Position numbers and translations under genes: made by a program. The notes below the pieces were generated by a model, which was not told the origin of the DNA, ran no database searches, and saw only the letters and a list, made by a program, of their open reading frames with translations. A stretch of 6,879 bases of DNA from assembly GCA_016735415.1 (NCBI GenBank), contig JAERRP010000315.1, positions 1-6,879 on the forward strand, in the 5' to 3' direction. Shown here one piece after another: positions 1-6,114 of the stretch (its first letter is position 1; every line of letters starts with the position of its first letter). This DNA comes from Desulfobacterales bacterium. GTDB lineage: Bacteria; Desulfobacterota; Desulfobacteria; Desulfobacterales; UBA5852.

Positions 1-2
1 AC

Positions 3-320
3 AAAGACACATGGAATTCCATGAGTCCTCAACAAAACAGTATCATAGAAGTCTGTACTCGAGCGATCAATTTATACTCTCTGGCGAAATCGCATGCCGA
101 ACAAGGCCCGGTAATCAGAGAAAACATTGAGAAACACGGCACGCAAAATCGCCAATGGTCTCCAGAAATGCTGGAACTGTTTCAAAAGACATGGCTTGAG
201 GTCGTCGAAGAGGAGGCCGCTCAAGACGATTTTTTCAAAAAAGTCTGGGAAGATTACAAAGCATTTTCGAACCAATGCAGGCCCTATGAAAGCGTCGCTC
301 ATCTGCCGAGACCTAAATGA
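3..320 (+). CDS. dctP: TRAP transporter substrate-binding protein, C-terminal part (5' end outside window)
   Basis: This is the C-terminal ~105 residues of a periplasmic solute receptor that delivers an organic acid to the DctQM membrane complex. The reading frame is open to the left edge, reading KDTWNSMSPQQNSII before and through the first ATG at 21. That matches the DctP-family stretch 'W..LSPEQQ.II', so the ATG at 21 is an internal methionine and not the start. The rest is helical, ending in the family-typical FFKKVWEDYKAF segment followed by a short tail and TGA at 318-320. dctQ and dctM follow on the same strand, which fits a TRAP operon. The ligand-binding arginine region lies outside the window, so the substrate cannot be inferred. 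Family assignment is by my own recognition of the C-terminal pattern plus context. Confidence 0.85.
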   Translation, partial: KDTWNSMSPQQNSIIEVCTRAINLYSLAKSHAEQGPVIRENIEKHGTQNRQWSPEMLELFQKTWLEVVEEEAAQDDFFKKVWEDYKAFSNQCRPYESVAHLPRPK

Positions 321-397
321 CAGTCTGGTCTTGCCAGCAATCGATTGTGAAGGGGGTATTTCGTAAGAATCTTCACCATCGATGACTTTGGATAACC

Positions 398-436
398 GGA
401 TGTGGTTTTCCTCAGCTTATACGGAAAACCACATCC
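398..436 (+). promoter_or_regulatory. Perfect 14-bp inverted repeat (stem-loop) between dctP and dctQ
   Basis: GGATGTGGTTTTCC (398-411) is exactly complementary to GGAAAACCACATCC (423-436), with an 11-base loop. No T-run follows, so it does not look like a standard intrinsic terminator. In periplasmic-binding-protein operons such intercistronic hairpins often protect the upstream mRNA end or attenuate read-through, so that the receptor is made in excess over the membrane subunits. That role is inferred here. The stem ends 27 bases before the likely dctQ start at 464. Confidence 0.75.
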
Positions 437-463
437 ATCCGATTGAATAGGGCACGTGTGAAA

Positions 464-994
464 ATGAAATCCACAAAGAGAAAAGAAAGTACACTGGACA
501 TGCTGGACAATCTGCTCCTGAGATTCGGCAGGATCATAGCATGGGCCAATGGGCTATTGATTTTGGTCATCGTACTTCAGGTGGTCCTCCGGTATGGTTT
601 CGGCAACGGGCTGGTCGTTCTGGAAGAATTAGAATGGCATCTATACGGCCTGGCTTTTATGTTCGGACTTTCCTACGCAGCAATTAATAACTCCCATGTC
701 CGTGTTGATCTGTTCAGCCAGCGTTTCCCGAAAAAAGTTCAGCATTCGATCGAGGTGCTGGGCGCGCTGTTTCTTATGCTGCCATTTATCATCGCAGTTA
801 TCATTCACAGCTATCAATTTTTTATAGATTCCTGGATTCACAGCGAACGGTCAGTAGCTCCCTTGGGGCTACCGTGGCGATGGGCCATCAAGGCCGTCAT
901 TCCCATCAGTTTCGGATTATTTGGTGTTGCCATCATTTCGCGGATGTCACGTTCTTTACTGTTTCTGTTCGGGAAGAGCCATGGAAATCAATGA
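464..994 (+). CDS. dctQ: TRAP transporter small permease subunit (DctQ family)
   Basis: This is the small inner-membrane subunit of the TRAP transporter, which partners DctM and helps dock the binding protein. The 176-residue product has four hydrophobic segments, at about 28-45, 58-75, 98-118 and 142-163. It has the conserved NSHVRVDLF motif (76-84) after helix 2 and an EELEWHLYG segment (54-62), both typical of the FcbT2-like (mannitol/chloroaromatic) group. ATG 464 is preferred. A GTG at 458 in the same frame is also possible, because AGGG at 449-452 sits 5 bases before it and 11 before the ATG. A TTG at 443 is in frame but has no ribosome binding site. The stop codon overlaps the start of dctM by 14 bases, indicating translational coupling. 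Confidence 0.9.
   Translation: MKSTKRKESTLDMLDNLLLRFGRIIAWANGLLILVIVLQVVLRYGFGNGLVVLEELEWHLYGLAFMFGLSYAAINNSHVRVDLFSQRFPKKVQHSIEVLGALFLMLPFIIAVIIHSYQFFIDSWIHSERSVAPLGLPWRWAIKAVIPISFGLFGVAIISRMSRSLLFLFGKSHGNQ
971..978 (+). promoter_or_regulatory. Ribosome binding site of dctM
   Basis: GGGAAGAG lies inside the dctQ coding region, two bases before ATG 981. It supports 981 as the dctM start over the upstream TTG at 921. The 20 extra residues from the TTG start (MVLPSFRGCHV...) include several cysteines and do not look like a DctM N-terminus. Confidence 0.65.
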
Positions 995-2366
995 TTACCT
1001 CGTTATGGCGATGTTCGCCTCGTTTATTGTCCTTCTGCTTTCGGGCTATCCGGTCACCTACTGTCTGGCCGGGACTTCGATTCTGTTCACTGGTATCGGA
1101 TATTTTTCCGATCAGTATCTGGGAACGATAACTGGCCTCGATTTTAACTATTTTGGGCTTGTCATCACCCGCATTTATGGCACGATGACCAACTGGGTGC
1201 TGATATCCCTCCCCATGTTCATCTTCATGGGGTTGATGCTGGACAGGTCGGGCATTGCCGAGCGGCTTATGACTTCGGCACAAGAGCTTTTTGGCAAGGT
1301 TCGTGGGGGGTTGGCCATCACCGTGATGTTTATCGGCGTACTGCTGGCCGCATCCACGGGGATAATCGGTGCGTCGGTAGTCCTGCTGGGGCTTCTCAGC
1401 ATACCGGCGATGTTGAAGCAGGGATACCGTAAAACCCTGGCGTTGGGTACGGTGGCCAGCGCAGGGACCCTGGGGATCCTGATCCCACCAAGCATCATGT
1501 TGGTGGTGATGGGTGATCAGTTGAGCGTCTCTGTTGGAGATTTATTTCTGGGGGCCGTACTTCCGGGCCTCATGCTTGCGTTCCTTTACGTCGTATACCT
1601 GATCGTCTTTTGCTGGCTCAATCCGGAAGCTGCACCACTGTCTCCGGATCGCCGTCCGATTTCCTTTCGGGTCGTTTTCGACGTTATCAAACGCGTCATC
1701 CCACCCTTATTCCTTATCTTGGCCGTTCTCGGGTCAATTTTTACCGGCATCGCCACCGTCACCGAGGCCAGCGGGGTCGGCGCCATTATGGCCACGGCCC
1801 TTGCCATTGCATATAAAAAATTCAATTTTTCCGTTCTCAAAGAGGTCCTTTTTTCGACCTATGATACCACCGCCTACATCTTCGGGATTCTAATCGGTGC
1901 AACCTGTTTCGCGCTGGTGCTGCGTGGCCTTGGCGGCGATGAACTGGTCGAAAGGTTGTTGATGAGCCTTCCGTTCGGAAATTACGGGATTATTGCCTTT
2001 ATTCTGTTTACTGTCTTCCTGCTCGGTTTTTTTCTGGACTGGATAGAAATTACGCTGATCGTTCTTCCACTGGTTGCGCCGGTGGTTGCGAACTTGGATC
2101 TTGTCGTCAGCGGATACGGAGTTGTAAGCCAGCCGGAGATTATTTGGTTCATCATTCTGGTCGCTGTCACCCTGCAGACATCGTTTTTGACGCCGCCGGT
2201 CGGTTTCGCTCTGTTTTATCTGAAAGGAATCGCTCCGCCCAGTATTAGCCTCGGCCACATCTATAAAGGCGTTGTTCCGTTTATCATCCTGCAGCTTATC
2301 AGCTTATTGGCAATAATTCTGTTTCCCCAACTGGTTCTTTGGCTGCCAGCGTTTATATACGGGTGA
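981..2366 (+). CDS. dctM: TRAP transporter large permease subunit (DctM family)
   Basis: This is the large inner-membrane subunit that forms the translocation path and uses the sodium or proton gradient to import the solute. The 461-residue protein is hydrophobic throughout, with roughly 12 membrane segments. It shows the family's conserved stretches: GVLLAASTGIIGAS (119-132), a proline-rich hairpin in SAGTLGILIPPSIML (160-174), TEASGVGA (261-268), DWIEITLIVLPL (353-364) and LTPPVGFALFYLKG (403-416). The last three are characteristic of the FcbT3-like (mannitol/chloroaromatic) branch. It is slightly longer than the ~425-residue C4-dicarboxylate type, partly because of the polar loop at about 212-232. 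The start is set by the overlap with dctQ and the GGGAAGAG site. Decayed DNA begins right after the stop, so this is the last intact gene of the operon. Confidence 0.93.
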   Translation: MEINDYLVMAMFASFIVLLLSGYPVTYCLAGTSILFTGIGYFSDQYLGTITGLDFNYFGLVITRIYGTMTNWVLISLPMFIFMGLMLDRSGIAERLMTSAQELFGKVRGGLAITVMFIGVLLAASTGIIGASVVLLGLLSIPAMLKQGYRKTLALGTVASAGTLGILIPPSIMLVVMGDQLSVSVGDLFLGAVLPGLMLAFLYVVYLIVFCWLNPEAAPLSPDRRPISFRVVFDVIKRVIPPLFLILAVLGSIFTGIATVTEASGVGAIMATALAIAYKKFNFSVLKEVLFSTYDTTAYIFGILIGATCFALVLRGLGGDELVERLLMSLPFGNYGIIAFILFTVFLLGFFLDWIEITLIVLPLVAPVVANLDLVVSGYGVVSQPEIIWFIILVAVTLQTSFLTPPVGFALFYLKGIAPPSISLGHIYKGVVPFIILQLISLLAIILFPQLVLWLPAFIYG

Positions 2367-2398
2367 TTTTCCTGGCGGCTGAGAAAACCAAGGAACCC

Positions 2399-2616
2399 AT
2401 GCTTGGACTCAACGTTAAGGAAGTCGAGGTGGAGAGTGCGCTGCTGCGTGTGGTCTTTTTATAGGCCGGCGACACCAATATCGAGTTGGTGCAGACCTCG
2501 GCAAAAAGCGGTTTGGTGGCGGATTTCCTCCAAGACCACGGATAGGGAATCCATCTCATCGCATTTGCCATGGAAGATATAGGGTCTATTTTCGATGCAA
2601 TGCGCGGCCAGGGAAT
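2399..2616 (+). pseudogene. Methylmalonyl-CoA epimerase remnant (VOC/glyoxalase family) with two in-frame TAG stops
   Basis: Read through in one frame, this stretch gives MLGLNVKEVEVESALLRVVF, stop, AGDTNIELVQTSAKSGLV, ADFLQDHG, stop, GIHLIAFAMEDIGSI and FDAMRGQG. That follows methylmalonyl-CoA epimerase, with its 'LGL.V...E', 'V.FLP.GDT.IELLEPTS', 'FLE..GEGIHHIAF.V.DI' pattern. The stops are TAG at 2462-2464, where the family has proline, and TAG at 2543-2545, where it has the glutamate of GEGIHH. One codon is missing at the 'LEPTS' position (VQTS). The second histidine of IHHIAF, a likely metal ligand, is leucine. The N-terminal metal-binding strand and the C-terminal part with the last ligand are absent. 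The same frame stays open back to about 2369 but matches the family poorly there. The enzyme would interconvert (R)- and (S)-methylmalonyl-CoA in propionate metabolism, and this copy cannot. It starts about 30 bases after dctM and is fused to the thiolase remnant. Confidence 0.8.
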
Positions 2617-3351
2617 ATCAATATGTCTAAGTTCGGCATGTTTGGGGATAAGAATTCAAAGGATTTGTTCGCCGAGGCATTTGACGAAATGCTTGCCTCC
2701 GTGGACAAGGGTTTCGATCCTAGGGACATCGATGCGCTGTACCTGGGAAATTTTTCCAATGACTTTTTTGTTCACCAGTCCCACTGGGCACCAATTATCT
2801 CAGATCTGGTCGGTCTGATACCGAAGCCCGCCACCCGGACTGAAGGAGCCTGCGCATCCAGTGCTCTTGCTTTTCGTGAAGGGGTTTTTGCCATCGCCTC
2901 TGGCTTTTACGACATTGTACTGGTAGGCGGCGTGGAAGATATGTCCAAACGGACGACTGCAGAAGTGGCCGAGGGCCTTGCCTTGGCCACCGTCCCATAC
3001 GAAGGGGAGGTGGGATTTACCTTCCCGGGGGTGTTTGGCGCGCTCAATCCGAAGGCGCAGTTTCCCTTGACAATTCGGGATATTATGGAAGCACGCAAAA
3101 AGAGCGCGCAGCGTAAAGGACTGCCCGTACCGGACTGGAACGACGAAAAAGCATTTTTGTCCGACCAGTCGGCCAATCCCGTGGTAGCCTGGCCTATACA
3201 TCTGTACGACTGCTGCCCCATCAGCGACGGAGCAAGCTGCATGCTTCTGGTCGCCGAAGAGATCGTCGACAACTTTACCGACGATCCGATATATGTGACC
3301 GGCATCGGTCAAGGCAGCGGCCGCGGTCTCCATGTAAGTAGAATACATTAA
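2617..3351 (+). pseudogene. Thiolase remnant (acetyl-CoA acetyltransferase / SCP-x type), truncated at both ends and internally deleted
   Basis: The open frame from ATG 2623 gives 242 residues, against about 385-395 for this thiolase family. MSKFGMFGD at the start corresponds to the '(G)MSKFG' that normally follows a short first strand, so the true N-terminus is lost. The acyl-binding cysteine is kept in EGACASS (Cys77), as are VGGVEDMSKR (101-110) and DCCPISDGASCMLL (196-209). At residues 135-146, FPGVFG runs directly into ALNPKAQF. Relatives have about 30 residues between these two motifs, ending in the 'KNHRNA' helix. The protein stops after GIGQGSGRGLHVSRIH, so the C-terminal third with the catalytic 'HDCF' histidine and the 'GHP.G' loop is missing. 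It cannot be an active thiolase. There is no clear ribosome binding site before 2623, because that position is interior to the original gene. The preserved reading frame suggests recent damage. Confidence 0.85.
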
Positions 3352-3371
3352 ACTGGAGAGAGACGGTGTTA

Positions 3372-3413
3372 AGTCGACAGTGCTCGCCTTTCGACCAAGT
3401 TGACTCTTTTTTT
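3372..3413 (+). terminator. Possible intrinsic terminator after the thiolase remnant
   Basis: AGTCGAC (3372-3378) can pair with GTTGACT (3399-3405) through seven pairs including one G-T, with a 20-base loop. Seven T residues follow at 3407-3413. The stem is short and the loop large, so this is weak evidence. If real, it would insulate the downstream gene from transcription coming from the TRAP operon. Confidence 0.3.
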
Positions 3414-3427
3414 AATCAATTTAAAAA
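3400..3427 (+). promoter_or_regulatory. Possible sigma70-type promoter for the carboxymuconolactone decarboxylase-like gene
   Basis: TTGACT (3400-3405) is one mismatch from the -35 consensus, and TAAAAA (3422-3427) lies 16 bases further on in a very AT-rich stretch. The AT-rich part contains the near-perfect palindrome CAATTTAAAAATTG (3417-3430), which could be an operator. The proposal overlaps the possible terminator, so the two readings compete. It is based on pattern alone. Confidence 0.3.
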
Positions 3428-3447
3428 TTGCTCGGGGGTGATTTAAG

Positions 3448-3828
3448 ATGGTACAAACGCGCTATGAAAAAGGATTGAAAACCCTAATAAAAATTACCGC
3501 TTCATCAGGATCTGCAGTGGTTGAAGGCCTAAAAGATATCGCCCCTGATTTAGCCGACTGGATAATTAATTTTTCATATGGCGATGTGTTATCTCGTACA
3601 AAACTAGATTTAAGATCAAGACAACTCGCCACGATTGCAGCATTGACCGCTATGGGGACGGCAACTCCTCAACTTAAAGTTCATATAAAAGGCGCACTCA
3701 ATGTTGGCTGCAGAAAAGAAGAAATTATTGAAGTAATCTTACAAATGGCGGTGTTTGCGGGATTTCCTGCCGCTATAAATGGAATAAATGCTTCCCGGGA
3801 AGTGTTTGAAAACGAAGAACTGTCCTGA
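3448..3828 (+). CDS. Carboxymuconolactone decarboxylase (CMD/PcaC-like) family protein
   Basis: This is a 126-residue, all-helical protein of the size of PcaC, the enzyme that decarboxylates 4-carboxymuconolactone in the protocatechuate branch of the beta-ketoadipate pathway. Matching landmarks are RYEKGL (5-10), LKDIAPDLADWIINFSYGD (28-46), LDLRSRQLATIAALTAMG (53-70), PQLKVHIKGALNVGC (74-88) and EEIIEVILQMAVFAGFPAAING (91-112). The conserved histidine is His79. There is no CxxC, so it is not an AhpD-type peroxidase partner. The start is well set by GGGGGTGAT at 3434-3442, five bases before the ATG. Hand-counted GC over 3481-3780 is 41%, clearly lower than the ABC genes to its right. No other protocatechuate gene is visible, so true PcaC activity is unproven. 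CMD proteins also occur widely with unrelated or unknown roles. It is the only apparently intact gene between the two transport operons. Confidence 0.85.
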   Translation: MVQTRYEKGLKTLIKITASSGSAVVEGLKDIAPDLADWIINFSYGDVLSRTKLDLRSRQLATIAALTAMGTATPQLKVHIKGALNVGCRKEEIIEVILQMAVFAGFPAAINGINASREVFENEELS

Positions 3829-3872
3829 CCACTTGAATTAATAAGACGGCCAATCAATATATTGTGGTCAGG
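3824..3872. repeat. 9-bp inverted repeat at the end of the CMD-family gene
   Basis: CCTGACCAC (3824-3832) and GTGGTCAGG (3864-3872) are exact reverse complements with a 31-base AT-rich interval. The left arm includes the stop codon at 3826-3828. The site lies between convergent coding sequences, where a two-way terminator would be expected, but no T-run follows on either strand. Function is uncertain. From here to 3974 I see no gene and nothing else of note. Confidence 0.4.
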
Positions 3873-3974
3873 CCGGATGCTACATTGCTGGTGATTACAT
3901 ACCATTACCGCAAACCGTTCCAAGATTGTAATACCAGGCCTCCACACCAGCCCGATCACTGCTATCGATGAATC

Positions 3975-4385
3975 AAAACTCTGCACAAAATGCATCCCGG
4001 ACGGCACGGTGTTTTCGTCCGGCGTGACGCCGGTATAAAGTTTGAACTGCTCGATGGACTGGATCATAGTTATCTCTATACCCCTGACCGTACTTTTCCC
4101 AGGTCGCGTGGCGGTCTGAATTAGCTGAGTTTGCATGGGGTTCGCTACGGAATCTATGATGTAGGGTATTGAAGTGTCACAACCGCGAATGGCGAGCGCA
4201 CGAATTCCCGCCACGGCATGCTCAAGATTCTTCGTTTTAAAGGATTTGTAAAAGTAATTGAGATGTAGATTGGAATAGAGAAAATTATGTAGGCGGGTGC
4301 CAAAATTTCCGGGTCGCGAGGCCAATGACATGCACATCCGGGTGTCTTGATTGATCGTGAGTCTGAATTCTTGATCATCCGGCAC
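3975..4385 (-). pseudogene. Shikimate dehydrogenase-like (AroE-like/SDHL) remnant lacking the NADP-binding domain
   Basis: Read from GTG 4385, residues 10-75 (TINQDTRMCMSL, RPGNFGTRLHNFLY, YKSFKTKNLEHAVAGIRALA, IRGCDTSIP) match the N-terminal substrate-binding domain of the shikimate-dehydrogenase-like proteins typified by H. influenzae HI0607. The frame then jumps to the C-terminal part: DSVANPMQTQLI (78-89), RPGKSTVRGIEI (94-105) and QSIEQFKLYTGVTPDE (109-124). This corresponds to the family's 'DVVAMPVETPFI', 'GK..ISGA' and 'QAVEQFELYTG.RPSDE'. About 140 residues are missing between the two parts. They include the catalytic lysine after 'SMPFKE', the catalytic aspartate and the GxGGxA nucleotide-binding fold. 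Intact relatives have about 270 residues. The family C-terminus would fall near residue 137 (position 3975). The frame stays open to 3681 across the opposite-strand CMD gene, and that extension looks meaningless. It lies 27 bases after the permease stop, so it may once have belonged to the ABC operon. Confidence 0.8.
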
Positions 4386-4412
4386 TTTTGGGACGATCCC
4401 GGCCCGATCCGG

Positions 4413-6098
4413 TTAAGCGCCCTCTTCCACCGGCTTGAACTTCATGCCGATAAGGGTCGCCACGACAACCAGGCCCGTGGAAATGAAGATCATCATGATG
4501 CCTAAAGCAGACAGCTGACCCCAGAGGCCGTCCTCCGAAAAGCGGAAGATCTGGACCGCCAGCACTTCCGTCCCCGGTCGCGAGAGCACCACCGAGAGGG
4601 TCAGTTCCCGGACGAACATGGTGGCCATGAGGATCCACCCGGAGACGATCCCCGTAATAAGCAGGGGGATGAGAATACGGCGCATGGTCGTGAATGAGCC
4701 CGCTCCGCAGACCTGCGACGATTCTTCCAGATGGCTGTGGACCTGTACGAAAGCACTGGCCAGGGGCCGGACGCCGTAAGGTAAATAGGTGGCAATATAG
4801 CCGATGAGCAGCGTCCAGATGGTGGCGTACAGGGGTGTGCGCACAAAAAACCACATGAATCCGACACCGATGACGATACCCGGAAAGGAGAAGGAAAGGA
4901 AGGAGAGCGTCTCCAGAAAGCCGGAAGCATGGGAGCGAATCTTGACGATGACATAGGCTACGAAAATGGACAGGGTCACCCCGAGGGTCGCGCCCACAAC
5001 GCCGAGGAACACACTGTTCTTCAAGGACAAGAGCGAAATAGGGTCATTGATCACTTCGATCCAGTGCTTCCAGCTCATCATGGAAAAGGCCTTGGCGCTG
5101 GGGATCATGGAATAGGGTACCAGCGAGGTGTAGAACAGCACCAGCACCGGCAGGACGATGAGGATCATGGACAAGATGCCCACAATGCCGAACAGGGGAT
5201 ACTTGGCCCCCTTGAGTTCGATTACGGTGGGCCGGTATCCGCGGCTGGAGATGGTGACGTACTTTTCACCTTCCGAAGTCAGATAGCGGTAGATGTAGAT
5301 CAGCGTGACGGAGGTGGCCAGAACGCTCATGCCGATCGCCGCGGCCTTGCCGAAATCCGCTGCAAATCCTGTGGCGATGGACTGGTAGATGTGCGTGGCC
5401 AGCACATAGATCCGCCCCGGCATGCCGATCACCGAGGGCACCGCAAAGGAGGCCAGGCTGCGAACCAGCGAGAGGGTGAAGGCGGCCAGGATTGCCGGCC
5501 TCAGCACGGGCAGGGTCACGCGGAACAAGGTGCGCAGCATGGTGCTCCCGCAGACTTTGGAAGACTCCTCCAGGGCGATATCGAAGGATGCCAGGGCCGG
5601 CGCCAGGATGAGATACGCGATGGGCAGGTCCAAAAGCCCCTCGACCAGGATCATTCCCGGCAGGGAATAGATATTGATAGCCATGTCCTCAAGGCCGGGA
5701 AACTGGCGCAGGAACAGGTTGATCAGGCCGTTGGACGGATTCAGCAGAAGCACCCAGCTGACCGAGAACAGGATGTGCGGGATCATCATCGGGATGATGG
5801 AGATGATCCTGAACAGGAATTTGAAGGGGATGTCCGTACGCGTGTTCAGGTAGGCCAAAAGAAGCGCCAGACCGGTGGCCACCACAGAGGACCCCAGTAC
5901 AAAGATGATCGTGTTAACAATGATATCGGCTAACTCGGGGTCGGTGTAGGCCTGGATGTATTTTTCAAGGGTGAATTCGCCAAAGGCCCCCAGGCCCGTG
6001 GAAAAGCTCCCGAAGATCAGCATGACGACGGGACACACGGTCAGAAAACCGACAATGGCGATCAGGGTCGGCGTCAATACCGATCGTTTGTTGGCCAT
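4413..6098 (-). CDS. ABC transporter permease, fused two-domain (FbpB/PotBC-like)
   Basis: This inner-membrane protein of 561 residues contains two permease modules in one chain, so it can form the whole translocation channel for an importer of the Fe3+, polyamine, thiamine or 2-aminoethylphosphonate class. Each half has about six membrane segments and one ATPase-docking 'EAA' loop: LEESSKVCGS...LP at 176-197 and LEESSQVCGA...IP at 457-478. The two loops are nearly identical in their first ten residues, showing the internal duplication. A soluble linker covers about 272-300. The start at ATG 6098 has an AAGGAAAAAGGA site just upstream (6101-6112 on this strand) and follows the ATPase stop by 16 bases. 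The length fits the fused FbpB family. No binding-protein gene is visible in the window, so the substrate stays open. Base composition is GC-rich, 42 of 60 in 5461-5520. Confidence 0.92.
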   Translation of the reverse strand: MANKRSVLTPTLIAIVGFLTVCPVVMLIFGSFSTGLGAFGEFTLEKYIQAYTDPELADIIVNTIIFVLGSSVVATGLALLLAYLNTRTDIPFKFLFRIISIIPMMIPHILFSVSWVLLLNPSNGLINLFLRQFPGLEDMAINIYSLPGMILVEGLLDLPIAYLILAPALASFDIALEESSKVCGSTMLRTLFRVTLPVLRPAILAAFTLSLVRSLASFAVPSVIGMPGRIYVLATHIYQSIATGFAADFGKAAAIGMSVLATSVTLIYIYRYLTSEGEKYVTISSRGYRPTVIELKGAKYPLFGIVGILSMILIVLPVLVLFYTSLVPYSMIPSAKAFSMMSWKHWIEVINDPISLLSLKNSVFLGVVGATLGVTLSIFVAYVIVKIRSHASGFLETLSFLSFSFPGIVIGVGFMWFFVRTPLYATIWTLLIGYIATYLPYGVRPLASAFVQVHSHLEESSQVCGAGSFTTMRRILIPLLITGIVSGWILMATMFVRELTLSVVLSRPGTEVLAVQIFRFSEDGLWGQLSALGIMMIFISTGLVVVATLIGMKFKPVEEGA

Positions 6099-6114
6099 TG
6101 TCCTTTTTCCTTTT

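Noticed and set aside
921..980. N-terminal extension of dctM from a TTG at 921
   Set aside because: The ATG at 981 has a good ribosome site and a typical DctM start. The extension lies inside dctQ in another frame.
2353..2571. A 72-codon open frame on the - strand over the epimerase remnant
   Set aside because: It is the antisense of the recognisable epimerase remnant, with serine/threonine-rich shadow composition.
3681..3974. The - strand extension of the AroE-like frame over the CMD gene
   Set aside because: Similarity to the AroE-like family ends near 3975. The rest is antisense to the well-supported CMD gene and looks like read-through after the original stop was lost.
3900..4190. Two short + strand frames, one reading CIPDGTVFSSGVTPV and one reading FELLDGLDHSYLYTPD, that looked like possible dioxygenase or VOC fragments
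   Set aside because: Both are opposite the AroE-like remnant, whose family match is much stronger. They are broken by stops and match no specific protein I can name.
4929..5933. A 334-codon open frame on the + strand, rich in D, Q, H, G and R
   Set aside because: It is entirely antisense to the fused permease, has the composition of an antisense shadow of a GC-rich membrane protein gene, and matches nothing I recognise.
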